A DNA stretch of 64,000 nt from CBDCGV01 sp965216955 (lineage in GTDB: Bacteria; Bacteroidota; Bacteroidia; Chitinophagales; JADIYW01), in the NCBI GenBank assembly GCA_965216955.1, contig CBDCGV010000008.1:1-64000 (forward strand). The letters run 5' to 3'. The stretch's first letter is position 1. The number at the start of each line of letters is the position of its first letter. Below are positions 10,732-19,999 of this stretch, piece after piece. The position numbers and the translations under genes were made by a program. The notes under the pieces were generated by a model. That model was given only the letters and a program-made list of their open reading frames with translations. It was not told where the DNA came from and did no database searches.

Positions 10732-11699
10732 AGTTTATCTTTTTTATGCATTCCTGTACTTAACTTATAAGTTCCGTCATTTTCCTGAGCTATCTCAAAA
10801 TACCAAGCTGTTGGTGCTTTGTAATCTCCGAAATGTCGAATACCTTGCATATCACATTGCATATTATATAACCTAACTTTTCCATTGTACTCTGCTACTG
10901 TATAGAAACCTTTTGAGAACCATTTTAAGGTAGAAGCCACCTCCACATCTATATCATTTAACAAATGGTCATTAATGGGAAATTCTGTAAAAGTGATTTG
11001 AGTAGGTTTAAGGTTGTTGTATTTACCTATAAATAGACTACTATCTGATTTTGCGACTCCATACCAATGAATACTACCTGATTTGACAGGAACAGTTAAT
11101 AAACTGTTGTAGCTTATATTTTGACTTTTAAGATTTACATCAAATTTATGATTCACATAAGTTTTAATACCTAAAGTTGTTATTAGATATATTGTACTTA
11201 TAGTGATTCCTAACAGATTAAACAACCTCCTGTTAGATTTCTTTTTAAATATCCATGTACTAAGTAACAGTCCAGTTAATAGCGGAATAGTGTAAACGAT
11301 GTCTACAATATTGATACTGTCAAAACTTACTCGATGGTTGGAAAATGGTAACAATAACTGTGTCCCATACGATGTAAATGCGTCAAGGAGCATATGTGTA
11401 AATAATACAAGCCAACTGAATAAAGCCAATTTTAAGTAAGAAAATTGTTTTGTCCATTTTATTCTTGACAAGATAATTGCAATAAGTATCGCTCCGAAAA
11501 AGCTAAACAATATTGAATGACTATATCCTCTGTGAACGCTTATTCTTTGTAAATCATCATAAAATGGAAGTAAAACAACATCAAGATCGGGAATAGTAGC
11601 AATAATTGCACCTAATATGGCTCCTTTTTTAGCTGCTTTTTTGCCAAGCATAGCTTCACCAATTGCCGCTCCTAATGTTGCTTGTGTAATACTATCCAT
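10728..11699 (-). CDS. YdjM-family membrane-bound metal-dependent hydrolase
   Basis: A 323-residue membrane protein of the LexA-binding/YdjM hydrolase family (PF04307). The N-terminus has the family motifs IPDLDVV and HRGYSHSILFS, with His/Asp residues that probably bind metal, followed by membrane helices to about residue 190. A soluble C-terminal part (about 195-323) is less conserved. Such proteins occur in phospholipid or membrane-stress contexts; the true substrate is not established. It overlaps copA by ATGA and starts 11 bases after the lipoprotein stop, so it belongs to the Cu/Ag operon and not to a chance neighbour. Confidence 0.82.
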   Translation of the reverse strand: MDSITQATLGAAIGEAMLGKKAAKKGAILGAIIATIPDLDVVLLPFYDDLQRISVHRGYSHSILFSFFGAILIAIILSRIKWTKQFSYLKLALFSWLVLFTHMLLDAFTSYGTQLLLPFSNHRVSFDSINIVDIVYTIPLLTGLLLSTWIFKKKSNRRLFNLLGITISTIYLITTLGIKTYVNHKFDVNLKSQNISYNSLLTVPVKSGSIHWYGVAKSDSSLFIGKYNNLKPTQITFTEFPINDHLLNDIDVEVASTLKWFSKGFYTVAEYNGKVRLYNMQCDMQGIRHFGDYKAPTAWYFEIAQENDGTYKLSTGMHKKDKL

Positions 11700-11710
11700 T
11701 TGTCTTTCTT

Positions 11711-11956
11711 TTAATGATTATGACCATCATGGTCATGCTTGTCGTTTTTTACATAGTCCATCCCACAAACAGGGCATTGACCTTCTGATTCACTTCCGCT
11801 TCCCTCGCAATGCATAGGGCATATATAGGCTGATGTATATTCCTTGCCTTGTTTGCTTTGTTCAGTTTTGTTAGAGTTATTTCCTGTGCAAGCCGTGAAA
11901 CTCAAACCAGTTGTTAAAAGTGTAAACAGTAGTAATGTGATCTTAATTTTTTTCAT
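11711..11956 (-). CDS. Small lipoprotein with heavy-metal-binding (HMBD) cassette
   Basis: An 81-residue lipoprotein: the signal segment ends in a lipobox (FTAC, Cys23). A Ser/Lys linker leads to one HMBD cassette, YICPMHCEG...CPVCGMDY, and a His-rich tail (KHDHDGHNH). The same cassette occurs in the adaptor and twice in CopA, so three neighbouring proteins share a metal-handling module. It is likely a periplasm-facing Cu/Ag carrier or sponge that hands metal to the RND system. It lies 29 bases after the adaptor stop and 11 bases before the YdjM-type gene. Confidence 0.85.
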   Translation of the reverse strand: MKKIKITLLLFTLLTTGLSFTACTGNNSNKTEQSKQGKEYTSAYICPMHCEGSGSESEGQCPVCGMDYVKNDKHDHDGHNH

Positions 11957-11985
11957 TTTTTTAAATTTAATAAGTGAATAAATAA

Positions 11986-13788
11986 TTAGTGATTATGTAA
12001 ATTAATTTGAGTGTTTGCTCGCTCTTGCATTGGTGGATTTTTAAAATTTTCATCTATTGTATCTTGAATTAATCCGCACGTCAGCATTTTATCCCCGAAA
12101 TATGGATTAAGTATTTTTTCTTGTTTACTTAACCAATCAGCACCATCATTGTCATTTACCATAGGGCAATGCTGGACATAAAAAGTGTCATCAGTAATTC
12201 CAAATACTTTTATGGACTTAATAATCGCTTGTGAAAGGAAATCGAACTGTTTGCGTTGTTCTTCTAAATCTTCTGTTTGGGAAACTTTTACTCCATGTGA
12301 CTGAATTGCCTTTAATTGCTCCATCCAATAGATATGTGCTTTATCTTTTACCAAGGACATATCCACTTTTTCAACCTTGCTCAATAGTTCATTCGTAGCT
12401 TCTGCTGCTTTGGTATTGTCACTATCTACCAATGCATCTTTTATTAGAAAGTAAGCATCTGTTACATTAGTAAGTTGTTCTTTAAATTCTATTGGAGTAT
12501 TAGATGTATAATCAGGAAGATGAGTTGAATGTATAGCATTTTTTGCCATCACATTTTTATTCATCATACTGACTTGATTGTTAAGTTGCGCAGAGGCATC
12601 AATTACAAAAGCTCCATTTGTGACAACTTCTTCGCCATATTCTAAGCCATTAACAACCGTATATCCTGAAGCCGTTGCATCCCCAATTTCAATTTCTCTA
12701 TATTCAAAGGAAGGAATGTCGGTATCGGGAATTTTTACATATACAACAGATCGTTGTCCTGTCCATAATACTGCCGATTTTGGAACAGTGAGAATATTTG
12801 ACTTTTTAGATGTTTTAAGCTCACCAGTGATGAACATTTCGGGCTTCAACTTTCCAGTAGTATTGCTTACCTCTGCTCTAATATTTGCTGTCCGGGTATT
12901 TGGGTCAATCACTGGATTTACAAAAGTGATCTTTGCTTTAAAGGTTTTAGATGGTTCTGATGGGGTTGTGAAGCTAATTTGGCGTCCTTTTTTAACTTGT
13001 TGTAAGTCATTTTCATACACATCAAACAATGCCCAAAGAGAATATAAATTTTGTACATCAAACAGGACTTCACCAGTTGTTAAATAATCTCCAACAGAAA
13101 CTCTTTTTTGCTTTACTACTCCTGAATGGTCTGCATAAATATTAAAGTTCTCCCGTATAGTACCTGAAGTCAAAATGTCTTGTATTACTTGGTCTCCAAT
13201 TTTCCAGAATTTCAACTTGTTCTTAGCTGCTGTTAAAAGACCCGGACTTATATCCTGTATTTTTTGTGCTTCTAATAGTTCTTTTTGAGCTGTTATCAAG
13301 TCGGGAGAATAGATAGTTGCAATCTTTTGACCTTTATTTACCTGCTCGCCAGTATAGCTTACGAACAATTTTTCTATTCTTCCGGGGATATGTGAAACTA
13401 AACTGGCTGATTTAGTTTCATTTGCTTGAATCTTCCCATTGAGTTTCAGAATAGATTCATTTGAAGCTTTAGCTCTACCTATTATAGTCGTTTGAATATT
13501 AGCCAACTTGATGGCTTCATCTGTCATTTGAAACCCCATTTCATTATCGCTACTTGCTTGGCTTGCAGGAATTAAATCCATGCCACATATAGGACAATCA
13601 CCCGGTTCATTTTGACGGATTTGAGGATGCATAGAGCAAGTCCAAATCTCTGATTCTGATTGACTTGAAATTTGTTCGCTAAGTTCTTCTTGTACTGGTG
13701 TGGCACTATTTTTAAATAATAGCCAACCAAGCAGCAACCCGATGCCTAATGCAATAAGGGCGACTATATATAATTTATATTTTTTCAT
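11986..13788 (-). CDS. cusB: CusB-type efflux RND periplasmic adaptor with HMBD and DUF3347 domains
   Basis: A 600-residue membrane fusion protein bridging the inner-membrane pump and outer-membrane channel. One N-terminal membrane helix (about 7-26) precedes an HMBD cassette (WTCSMHPQ, CPICGMDL; Cys51, Cys65, Cys68). The barrel-sandwich, hairpin and beta-barrel domains follow (LNGKIQANETKSASLVSH; ADHSGVVKQKRVSVGDYL). The C-terminal part is a DUF3347 domain ending in QHCPMVND...GADWLS...NPYFGDKMLTCG, with further Met/Cys/His ligands. It is 11 bases from the TolC-type gene. Fusion of adaptor with DUF3347 is common in Bacteroidota Cu systems. Confidence 0.92.
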   Translation of the reverse strand: MKKYKLYIVALIALGIGLLLGWLLFKNSATPVQEELSEQISSQSESEIWTCSMHPQIRQNEPGDCPICGMDLIPASQASSDNEMGFQMTDEAIKLANIQTTIIGRAKASNESILKLNGKIQANETKSASLVSHIPGRIEKLFVSYTGEQVNKGQKIATIYSPDLITAQKELLEAQKIQDISPGLLTAAKNKLKFWKIGDQVIQDILTSGTIRENFNIYADHSGVVKQKRVSVGDYLTTGEVLFDVQNLYSLWALFDVYENDLQQVKKGRQISFTTPSEPSKTFKAKITFVNPVIDPNTRTANIRAEVSNTTGKLKPEMFITGELKTSKKSNILTVPKSAVLWTGQRSVVYVKIPDTDIPSFEYREIEIGDATASGYTVVNGLEYGEEVVTNGAFVIDASAQLNNQVSMMNKNVMAKNAIHSTHLPDYTSNTPIEFKEQLTNVTDAYFLIKDALVDSDNTKAAEATNELLSKVEKVDMSLVKDKAHIYWMEQLKAIQSHGVKVSQTEDLEEQRKQFDFLSQAIIKSIKVFGITDDTFYVQHCPMVNDNDGADWLSKQEKILNPYFGDKMLTCGLIQDTIDENFKNPPMQERANTQINLHNH

Positions 13789-13799
13789 TTTTAATCTTT

Positions 13800-15038
13800 T
13801 TAAAAGTTTGTTAAACGTTCAATTTTAAACTTGGCTAAATGAGATTGAACAATTGATTTTATAATTTCTATTTCGTATCTATTTATGTCACTTTTCAGCT
13901 TCATCAATTCGTCGAAACGATTCCCATTACTACTATAATCAGATAATAAGATGTCGTAAGCACTATTTGAAATTTCAATTTGTTTGTTTGCTAATTCGTA
14001 CATCAATTTTGCACTTTCATACTCTGATTTATAGCTTTGGATATTACTTATCATTCTATTCGTTAAACTTTCCTTTTGATAAGTAAATGCTTGCTGTCTC
14101 AGCTTTTCTTCTTCTCTTTTTGCAGTATATTTTTTGCGGTAAATTGGTATTGAAACCATCACTTTGGGTATCAGAATATCCCTGCCATTGTTGACTGGTA
14201 TAGCATCGGTTCTACCATTAACCATACTGTAATCTACACCTACACCAAATGAAGGCTTACCATCTAAAGCATTTAAGTCAAGTTCTTTATTGGATGCTTC
14301 TAACTTCCAATCTAATTGTTTGATTAATGGGTGATTGGCTTGAATATCTTGCTTGAATTGTTCTATATTATAGATTAGGTTAGCTAAGGAATTTTGTAAG
14401 CTATCCACCTGAATAATGGTATTCATCGGATTATTTACAGCCTCATTTATTACTGCATAGAAGCCATATTTTTGCTCCTCTAAAATTTGTATTTGTTGAT
14501 TAAGTTCTTCAAGTTTAATACGAACTGTTAGTACATCAGAAGCAATAGACTTTCCACTTTCTACTTTTGCCAATGCAACTTTTTCAATGGTTTCGAATAT
14601 GCGAATGTTCTTACGTATTATATCTTGTTTGGCTTGTAATAGATACAGGTTATAATAGGCTGTTTTGATTTGATAGTCTATGTTCAATCTTTCGGCTGCT
14701 ACTTTTTCATACTTAGATTTTGCCATTGTTAGCATCACATCTTCTTTAGCTTTTAATGTTCCAAACCAAGGGAACATCTGGCTTGCAGATATACTAAATA
14801 CTTGGCCGCCCAATCTTGTTTCAGGCCGAAGGACAGGTACTCCTACACCAATAGTGGGATCAGGTAATTGGCTTACTTGTGGCCCCTTTTGGAGTGCAGC
14901 TTCATAAGCTAATTGCAATGCCTTTAACTCAGGGTTATTATCATAAGCCTTTTTTAACAGGCTATCTAAGGTTTGTGCTTCAACAATAAGAGTCGAAGCC
15001 ATTAAGGCAATGAGCAATGTTATATAGTTAGTTTTCAT
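13800..15038 (-). CDS. cusC: TolC-family outer-membrane efflux channel (CusC-type)
   Basis: A 412-residue outer-membrane factor. It has a signal peptide (1-21), then the typical repeat of long helices and strands: LDSLLKKAYDNNPELKALQ at the N-terminus, the conserved PDPTIGVGVP strand, and a second half starting NHPLIKQLDWKLEASNKELD. Length matches the family. It forms the exit duct for the Cu/Ag pump. Its start overlaps the pump's stop by 11 bases and the adaptor follows 11 bases later, so pump, channel and adaptor are one transcript. Confidence 0.92.
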   Translation of the reverse strand: MKTNYITLLIALMASTLIVEAQTLDSLLKKAYDNNPELKALQLAYEAALQKGPQVSQLPDPTIGVGVPVLRPETRLGGQVFSISASQMFPWFGTLKAKEDVMLTMAKSKYEKVAAERLNIDYQIKTAYYNLYLLQAKQDIIRKNIRIFETIEKVALAKVESGKSIASDVLTVRIKLEELNQQIQILEEQKYGFYAVINEAVNNPMNTIIQVDSLQNSLANLIYNIEQFKQDIQANHPLIKQLDWKLEASNKELDLNALDGKPSFGVGVDYSMVNGRTDAIPVNNGRDILIPKVMVSIPIYRKKYTAKREEEKLRQQAFTYQKESLTNRMISNIQSYKSEYESAKLMYELANKQIEISNSAYDILLSDYSSNGNRFDELMKLKSDINRYEIEIIKSIVQSHLAKFKIERLTNF

Positions 15039-18000
15039 CTATTATCGTTTGAGTATTCTTAGAAAATTTTAATTGTGCTTCTTTCCACAAAGAATACAGC
15101 ACTGGTACTGTGAACATTGTAATCACTTGTAAAGTCATCCCACCAAATGAAGGAATGGCCATAGGTAGCATTATATCTGCCCCTCGACCCGTGGAGGTAA
15201 GCACTGGCAATAAAGCCAATATGGTTGTAGCAGTAGTCATCATCGCGGGTTTTACCCTACGTAAACCACCTTCTACTACAGCATCTCTAATTTGTGGAAC
15301 TGTGGAGGGTGTATTTCGTTTGAAACTATCTTTTAAAAAGGTAGCTACTAAAACACCGTCATCAGTCGCAATTCCAAACAGGGCTAAAAAACCAACCCAA
15401 ACAGCTACACTAAGATTGATAGATTTCATTTGAAAGAGGTCTCGCATATTGGTATCTAATACATCAAAATCCATAAACCAAGGTTGCCCATATAACCATA
15501 TCATTATAAAACCGCCAGAGAAAGCTACAAACACACCAGAAAACACCATTAGGGAAGTAGTAACCGAACTGAATTGGAAATAAAGGATTAGAAAAATTAG
15601 AGCCAAGGCAATAGGGATAACAATGGATAGTCGTTTGTTTGCCCGTACCTGTTGCTCATAATTTCCTGCGAATTTATAGTTAACTCCAGCTGGTAATGTC
15701 AACTCGCCATTGTCAATTTTATCCTGTAAATAGTTTTGTGCATTATTGACTACCTCCACTTCTGCAAAGCCAGCTTCTTTATCAAACAATACATATCCAA
15801 CTAAAAACCCATCTTCACTTTTTATAGCTTGTGGCCCTTGCTCGTATTTAATTTCTACTAATTCTCCAAGTGGAATTTGTATCCCATTTGATGTGGAGAC
15901 TAAAATATTATTTAGAGTATTGGGGTTATCCCTTAATTCTCTTGGATAGCGTAGGCGAATGTTGTATCGTTCTCTGCCTTCAACGGTGGAGGTCATTACC
16001 ATCCCGCCAACAGTAGCTTGTAATTGTTTTTGGACATCTACTATTGAAAGCCCGTACCTACTTATCTTTTCACGGTCAATATCAAACAACATATAGGGTT
16101 TGCCTACTATTCGCTCTGCAAATACGGCTTGCGCTTTCACTCCATCTACCTTTCTTAAATGTTTTTCTAACTCTAATCCAAAAGCTTCTATTGTTTCTAA
16201 ATCTGAGCCCTTCACCTTTATACCCATAGGTGCTCGCATACCTGTTTGAAGCATAACCAATCTGGTTTCTATGGGCTGCAATTTTGGAGCAGAAGTAACA
16301 CCCGGAAGTTTTGTAGCTTTTATAATTTCGTTCCAAATATCATCGGGAGAATGTATATGTTCTCTCCATTGTCGGAAGTACGAACCTTTTTCATCTTGCA
16401 CTAAATCACTGATTTGAACACCTCTTGACAATGCTTTTTCATATTCTATTGCTCCACCCTTGGCCAGTATATATTTTCCCTTATTGTCTTGCTTAAAGCG
16501 TAAACGGTGTCCATCTTCATCGGTCATAAATTCCGACTTATAAAGAATCACATTTTCATACATTGACATTGGTGCCGGGTCTAAAGCACTTTCAACCCGT
16601 CCAGCTTTACCAACAACGGTTTCCACTTCTGGAATAGCTGTAACAGCCATATCTAATGCTCTTAAATTGGCTACATTCATTTGCATTCCTGAATGTGGCA
16701 TTGAGGTCGGCATTAATAAAAATGAACCTTCATCTAAAGAAGGCATAAATTCCTGACCGGTATTTTGGGCTATTTGAATGCCAAAGAATATTAAAGAGCC
16801 AACGAGCAAAAGGAATAGCAATTTTACCTTTAGTAAAAAGTGCAATATTTTTTCGTAAAAATGAATAACTATATAGAAGCTTCCAATTAAGACACCTGAT
16901 ATAATGGAAACAAAGAGAAAGTTTATTAGAACACTTTTGGTAACACCAAGCGGCATCCATATTTTGGCTAAAAGCCATGCAATCAATAAAGCATATATGA
17001 TGTTTCTTGCTATTTCAAAGTATGAATGAAGTTGACCATCTTGGAATGATTTTAACAAGTAGCTGATAATTCCAGTTATCCCGACTACAAGTCCAATTAA
17101 TCCTAAATATGAAAATTGACCGAAAAGTAGAACAATGGAAAATACTATCAATGTAATATTATAGCCAATAGGCATCCATTTTGATTTTGTTTTAATTCCA
17201 AACAATTGTGTTGCCAATGGCGGTACAATGGTAATAGCTACAACTATCGAAGCTAAAAGGGCAAAAGTTTTAGTAAATGCCAAGGGTCTGAACAATTTAC
17301 CTTCTGCTGCTACCATAGTAAATACTGGTAAGAAACTGACTACGGTAGTAGCTACTGCTGTAATAACTGCGGAGGCAACTTCAGTGGTAGCATTATAAAT
17401 AGTAACTGAAATGGATTGGTTTGGAGGCGCTTTTTTGATATGGGTCACCATACTTTCAGTAAGGACTATGCCCATATCTACCATCGTTCCAACTGCAATA
17501 GCAATACCTGACAAAGCCACTATATTAGCATCAATACCAAAGTATCGCATTGCAATAAAACACATTAACACTGCGACGGGTAGGGAACCTGCTACTAATA
17601 ATGATGACCTAAGGTTGAGCAACATTAAGATGACTACAATTATTGTAATGAGTATCTCTAATCCTAATGCTTCTTCTAACGTTCCTAAGGTCTCATTGAT
17701 TAAGTCTGTACGGTCATAAAAAGGTACAATGGTTACTTGTGAAACCGTACCATCAGCTAAAGTCTTGGTTGGTAAGCCCGAAGCGATCTCATTAATTTTA
17801 CTCTTGACATTATTGATTACTTCTAATGGGTTAGCACCATATCTTGCAACTACTACACCGCCGACAGCTTCCGCACCTGATTTGTCTAAAACACCTCTGC
17901 GAGTAGCTGGGCCAATATTTACTACCGCAATATCTTTAATACGAATAGGCACATTGTCGGTGACTGTGACAACTGCATTTTCAATATCTTCTATGGATTT

Positions 18001-18765
18001 TACATAACCCAAACCCCTGACAAAGTATTCAGCAAGATTGATTTCTAAGGTTTGAGCACCAATGTCTAAGTTGCTTTCTTTTATGGCTTTCATTACCTGA
18101 TTGAGTGTAATGCCATATACTCTCATCTTGTCTGGTATAACATCTACCTGATATTCCTGAACAAACCCACCGATGGAAGCTACTTCTGAAACACCCGAAG
18201 CGGAGGACAAGCCAAATCGTACATAGAAATCTTGTATAGATCGTAGTTCGTGCAAGTCCCATCCACCAGTTGGATTGCCTTGTTCGTCTCTGCCTTCTAA
18301 AGTGTACCAGTATATTTGTCCTAAAGCTGTTGCATCGGGGCCTAAAGTTGGTTGTACCTCATTAGGTAATAAATTTGCTGGGAGGGAATTTAATTTTTCA
18401 AGTATTCTACTTCTACTCCAATAAAATTCTACACTTTCGTCAAAAATGACATAGATACTCGAAAAGCCAAACATCGAATTACTACGAATGCTCTTTACTC
18501 CGGGTATACCTAATAAAGAAGTAGTTAAAGGATAGGTAATTTGATCTTCTACATCTTGTGGCGACCTTCCCATCCACTTGGTGAAAACGATTTGTTGATT
18601 TTCTCCAATATCGGGTATGGCATCAACTGCAACAGGATCTCGTGGTAAGCTATCAATACCTAAATCAAAAGGTGCTGTAACAACTCCCCAACCTACAAAT
18701 AGCAATAATAGTAGCCAAGCGACAAGTTTATTGTCTATAAAAAATTTGATTATTTGATTTAACAT
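15028..18765 (-). CDS. cusA: CusA-type heavy-metal RND efflux pump
   Basis: A 1245-residue inner-membrane RND transporter, longer than E. coli CusA (about 1047) because of extra helices near residues 540-680. The N-terminus is a membrane helix (NKLVAWLLLLLFVGWG). The helix-4 region near residue 425 reads AVGTMVDMGIVLTES, the Cu/Ag (HME4-like) version of the family signature. Met-rich stretches such as MPTSMPHSGMQM lie in the periplasmic region. C-terminal helices end at VPVLYSLWKEAQL. It expels Cu(I)/Ag(I) with the downstream channel and adaptor. It starts 86 bases after the HYC_CC_PP gene. Confidence 0.95.
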   Translation of the reverse strand: MLNQIIKFFIDNKLVAWLLLLLFVGWGVVTAPFDLGIDSLPRDPVAVDAIPDIGENQQIVFTKWMGRSPQDVEDQITYPLTTSLLGIPGVKSIRSNSMFGFSSIYVIFDESVEFYWSRSRILEKLNSLPANLLPNEVQPTLGPDATALGQIYWYTLEGRDEQGNPTGGWDLHELRSIQDFYVRFGLSSASGVSEVASIGGFVQEYQVDVIPDKMRVYGITLNQVMKAIKESNLDIGAQTLEINLAEYFVRGLGYVKSIEDIENAVVTVTDNVPIRIKDIAVVNIGPATRRGVLDKSGAEAVGGVVVARYGANPLEVINNVKSKINEIASGLPTKTLADGTVSQVTIVPFYDRTDLINETLGTLEEALGLEILITIIVVILMLLNLRSSLLVAGSLPVAVLMCFIAMRYFGIDANIVALSGIAIAVGTMVDMGIVLTESMVTHIKKAPPNQSISVTIYNATTEVASAVITAVATTVVSFLPVFTMVAAEGKLFRPLAFTKTFALLASIVVAITIVPPLATQLFGIKTKSKWMPIGYNITLIVFSIVLLFGQFSYLGLIGLVVGITGIISYLLKSFQDGQLHSYFEIARNIIYALLIAWLLAKIWMPLGVTKSVLINFLFVSIISGVLIGSFYIVIHFYEKILHFLLKVKLLFLLLVGSLIFFGIQIAQNTGQEFMPSLDEGSFLLMPTSMPHSGMQMNVANLRALDMAVTAIPEVETVVGKAGRVESALDPAPMSMYENVILYKSEFMTDEDGHRLRFKQDNKGKYILAKGGAIEYEKALSRGVQISDLVQDEKGSYFRQWREHIHSPDDIWNEIIKATKLPGVTSAPKLQPIETRLVMLQTGMRAPMGIKVKGSDLETIEAFGLELEKHLRKVDGVKAQAVFAERIVGKPYMLFDIDREKISRYGLSIVDVQKQLQATVGGMVMTSTVEGRERYNIRLRYPRELRDNPNTLNNILVSTSNGIQIPLGELVEIKYEQGPQAIKSEDGFLVGYVLFDKEAGFAEVEVVNNAQNYLQDKIDNGELTLPAGVNYKFAGNYEQQVRANKRLSIVIPIALALIFLILYFQFSSVTTSLMVFSGVFVAFSGGFIMIWLYGQPWFMDFDVLDTNMRDLFQMKSINLSVAVWVGFLALFGIATDDGVLVATFLKDSFKRNTPSTVPQIRDAVVEGGLRRVKPAMMTTATTILALLPVLTSTGRGADIMLPMAIPSFGGMTLQVITMFTVPVLYSLWKEAQLKFSKNTQTIIDEN

Positions 18766-18851
18766 TATTCATTTTCATTCTAAAATTTTACAAATAGGAA
18801 TAGGCTCATACTGCTAATAAGCGGTATGAAGCATCAATGAAAATGAATGAA

Positions 18852-19307
18852 TCAAATAAGGAAGGTCTGATAGAGTATCTGAACATCTCTATCGGGTAAG
18901 GGTGGTTTGTACTGTGCATAAGGCTGATAGTCAGCTTGCACACTATGGTTAAACACACATACTGCTATAAAAGCAGCTACAAAGTCTAATTGAATATCTT
19001 GAACAGTGGCTAATTGAGTAGGTGTGGCATCCAAATCTGATTTCTCAATGACAACTGTTTCGTTATGACAGCAGTTATCTTTATCTGCCTTACTTATACC
19101 ATCTTCCTTATGGTGGCAAGACTTTTTTGTCTGGTGGCAAGGTGGGGTTTCTTGTTTTTCGTGGCAAGATTTTGCTTTTCCAAGTAAGCTGACACCTTTC
19201 AACTGGTCTTGACAATAATGAATATCCATAGAGAATCCTGTTGACGATAGCAGCATCAACAAAGCCATTGATATGGCGGCAATTCTATGTGAAAGACTTC
19301 TTGTCAT
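18852..19307 (-). CDS. HYC_CC_PP-type small secreted protein
   Basis: A 151-residue protein with a signal-peptide-like N-terminus (about 8-25). It carries the three motifs that name this Bacteroidota family: HYCQDQ, a CC pair (NCCHNE) and a C-terminal PP (KPPLPDRD). Between them lie many His and Cys residues (CHEKQETPPCHQTKKSCHHKED), a likely metal-binding zone. It is found beside cus-type pumps. Function is unproven, but periplasmic Cu/Ag binding is plausible. It is the first structural gene after the regulator and likely heads the cusA operon. Confidence 0.8.
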   Translation of the reverse strand: MTRSLSHRIAAISMALLMLLSSTGFSMDIHYCQDQLKGVSLLGKAKSCHEKQETPPCHQTKKSCHHKEDGISKADKDNCCHNETVVIEKSDLDATPTQLATVQDIQLDFVAAFIAVCVFNHSVQADYQPYAQYKPPLPDRDVQILYQTFLI

Positions 19308-19381
19308 TGATTACAAAGGTAAGAATCTATTAGGACTATTAGTTATAACGTTTTGGCAAATCTTTATATTATTTAGAAATA

Positions 19382-19951
19382 CTAAATATCATCGAGCGAT
19401 TTTCTACGGTTCTTCGCAATTTTTTTAAATGCCGAAGGTGGCATTCCGGTAATTTTTTTGAATTGAGCAGAGAGGTGAGCGGTGCTACTGTAACCCAGAT
19501 CAAAAGCCATTTCAGAAATGGTTTTTTCTTCATAACTCAACAATTCCTTTACTTTTTCAATTCGCTGTTGTAGTAGATATTGTTCTATAGTAATGCCTTC
19601 AACACGAGAAAAAGTTTTACTCATTTTTGAATAGCTTATTTGCAATTCCTTACTGAGTTCATCAGAGAGGTTGTGATTTGAATGTTGACTGGTATCTGTA
19701 TAATGTATTTTGTTAATGACAAAAGACTTTATTGCGTTAATAACTTTAGATTCTTCACTGTTTAGTAATTCGAATCCCTGTATTTGAAGTTTATTGGAAA
19801 GTTTCTCCTTTTGCTCTTCGCTAATCTCTTTATTTAGCTCTATTATGCCCAATTCTATATGATCGTATTCGATCTGCATATCATTGAGAATAGTTCGGAC
19901 ACTGCTCAAGCATCGAGGACAAACCATATTTTTTATTTGCAAAGTACACAC
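19382..19951 (-). CDS. AraC-family regulator with N-terminal HMA-like metal-sensing domain
   Basis: A 189-residue protein in two parts. Residues 1-75 form a ferredoxin-like HMA fold with CPRC (MVCPRC) as the metal site; residues about 85-185 are an AraC-type double helix-turn-helix (YSKMSKTFSRVEGITIEQYL; FDLGYSSTAHLSAQFKKITG). It most likely senses Cu or Ag directly and activates the efflux operon downstream. Start is GTG 19951; starting at the internal ATG (residue 9) would remove the first HMA strand, so GTG is preferred. It is the last island gene before the mobile-element genes. Confidence 0.87.
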   Translation of the reverse strand: MCTLQIKNMVCPRCLSSVRTILNDMQIEYDHIELGIIELNKEISEEQKEKLSNKLQIQGFELLNSEESKVINAIKSFVINKIHYTDTSQHSNHNLSDELSKELQISYSKMSKTFSRVEGITIEQYLLQQRIEKVKELLSYEEKTISEMAFDLGYSSTAHLSAQFKKITGMPPSAFKKIAKNRRKSLDDI

Positions 19952-19999
19952 CTTGTAAAATTAATCAAGAAATGCCTCTTTTGAGAATTAACGAGAATG

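Noticed and set aside
11711..13788. Repeated CPMH...CPxCGM motif as a DNA repeat
   Set aside because: The similarity is at protein level in separate domains; the DNA is not a repeat array.
16082..16336. Frames inside the CusA, CopA and TonB genes on either strand
   Set aside because: They are shadows of strongly supported genes in other frames and have no family features.
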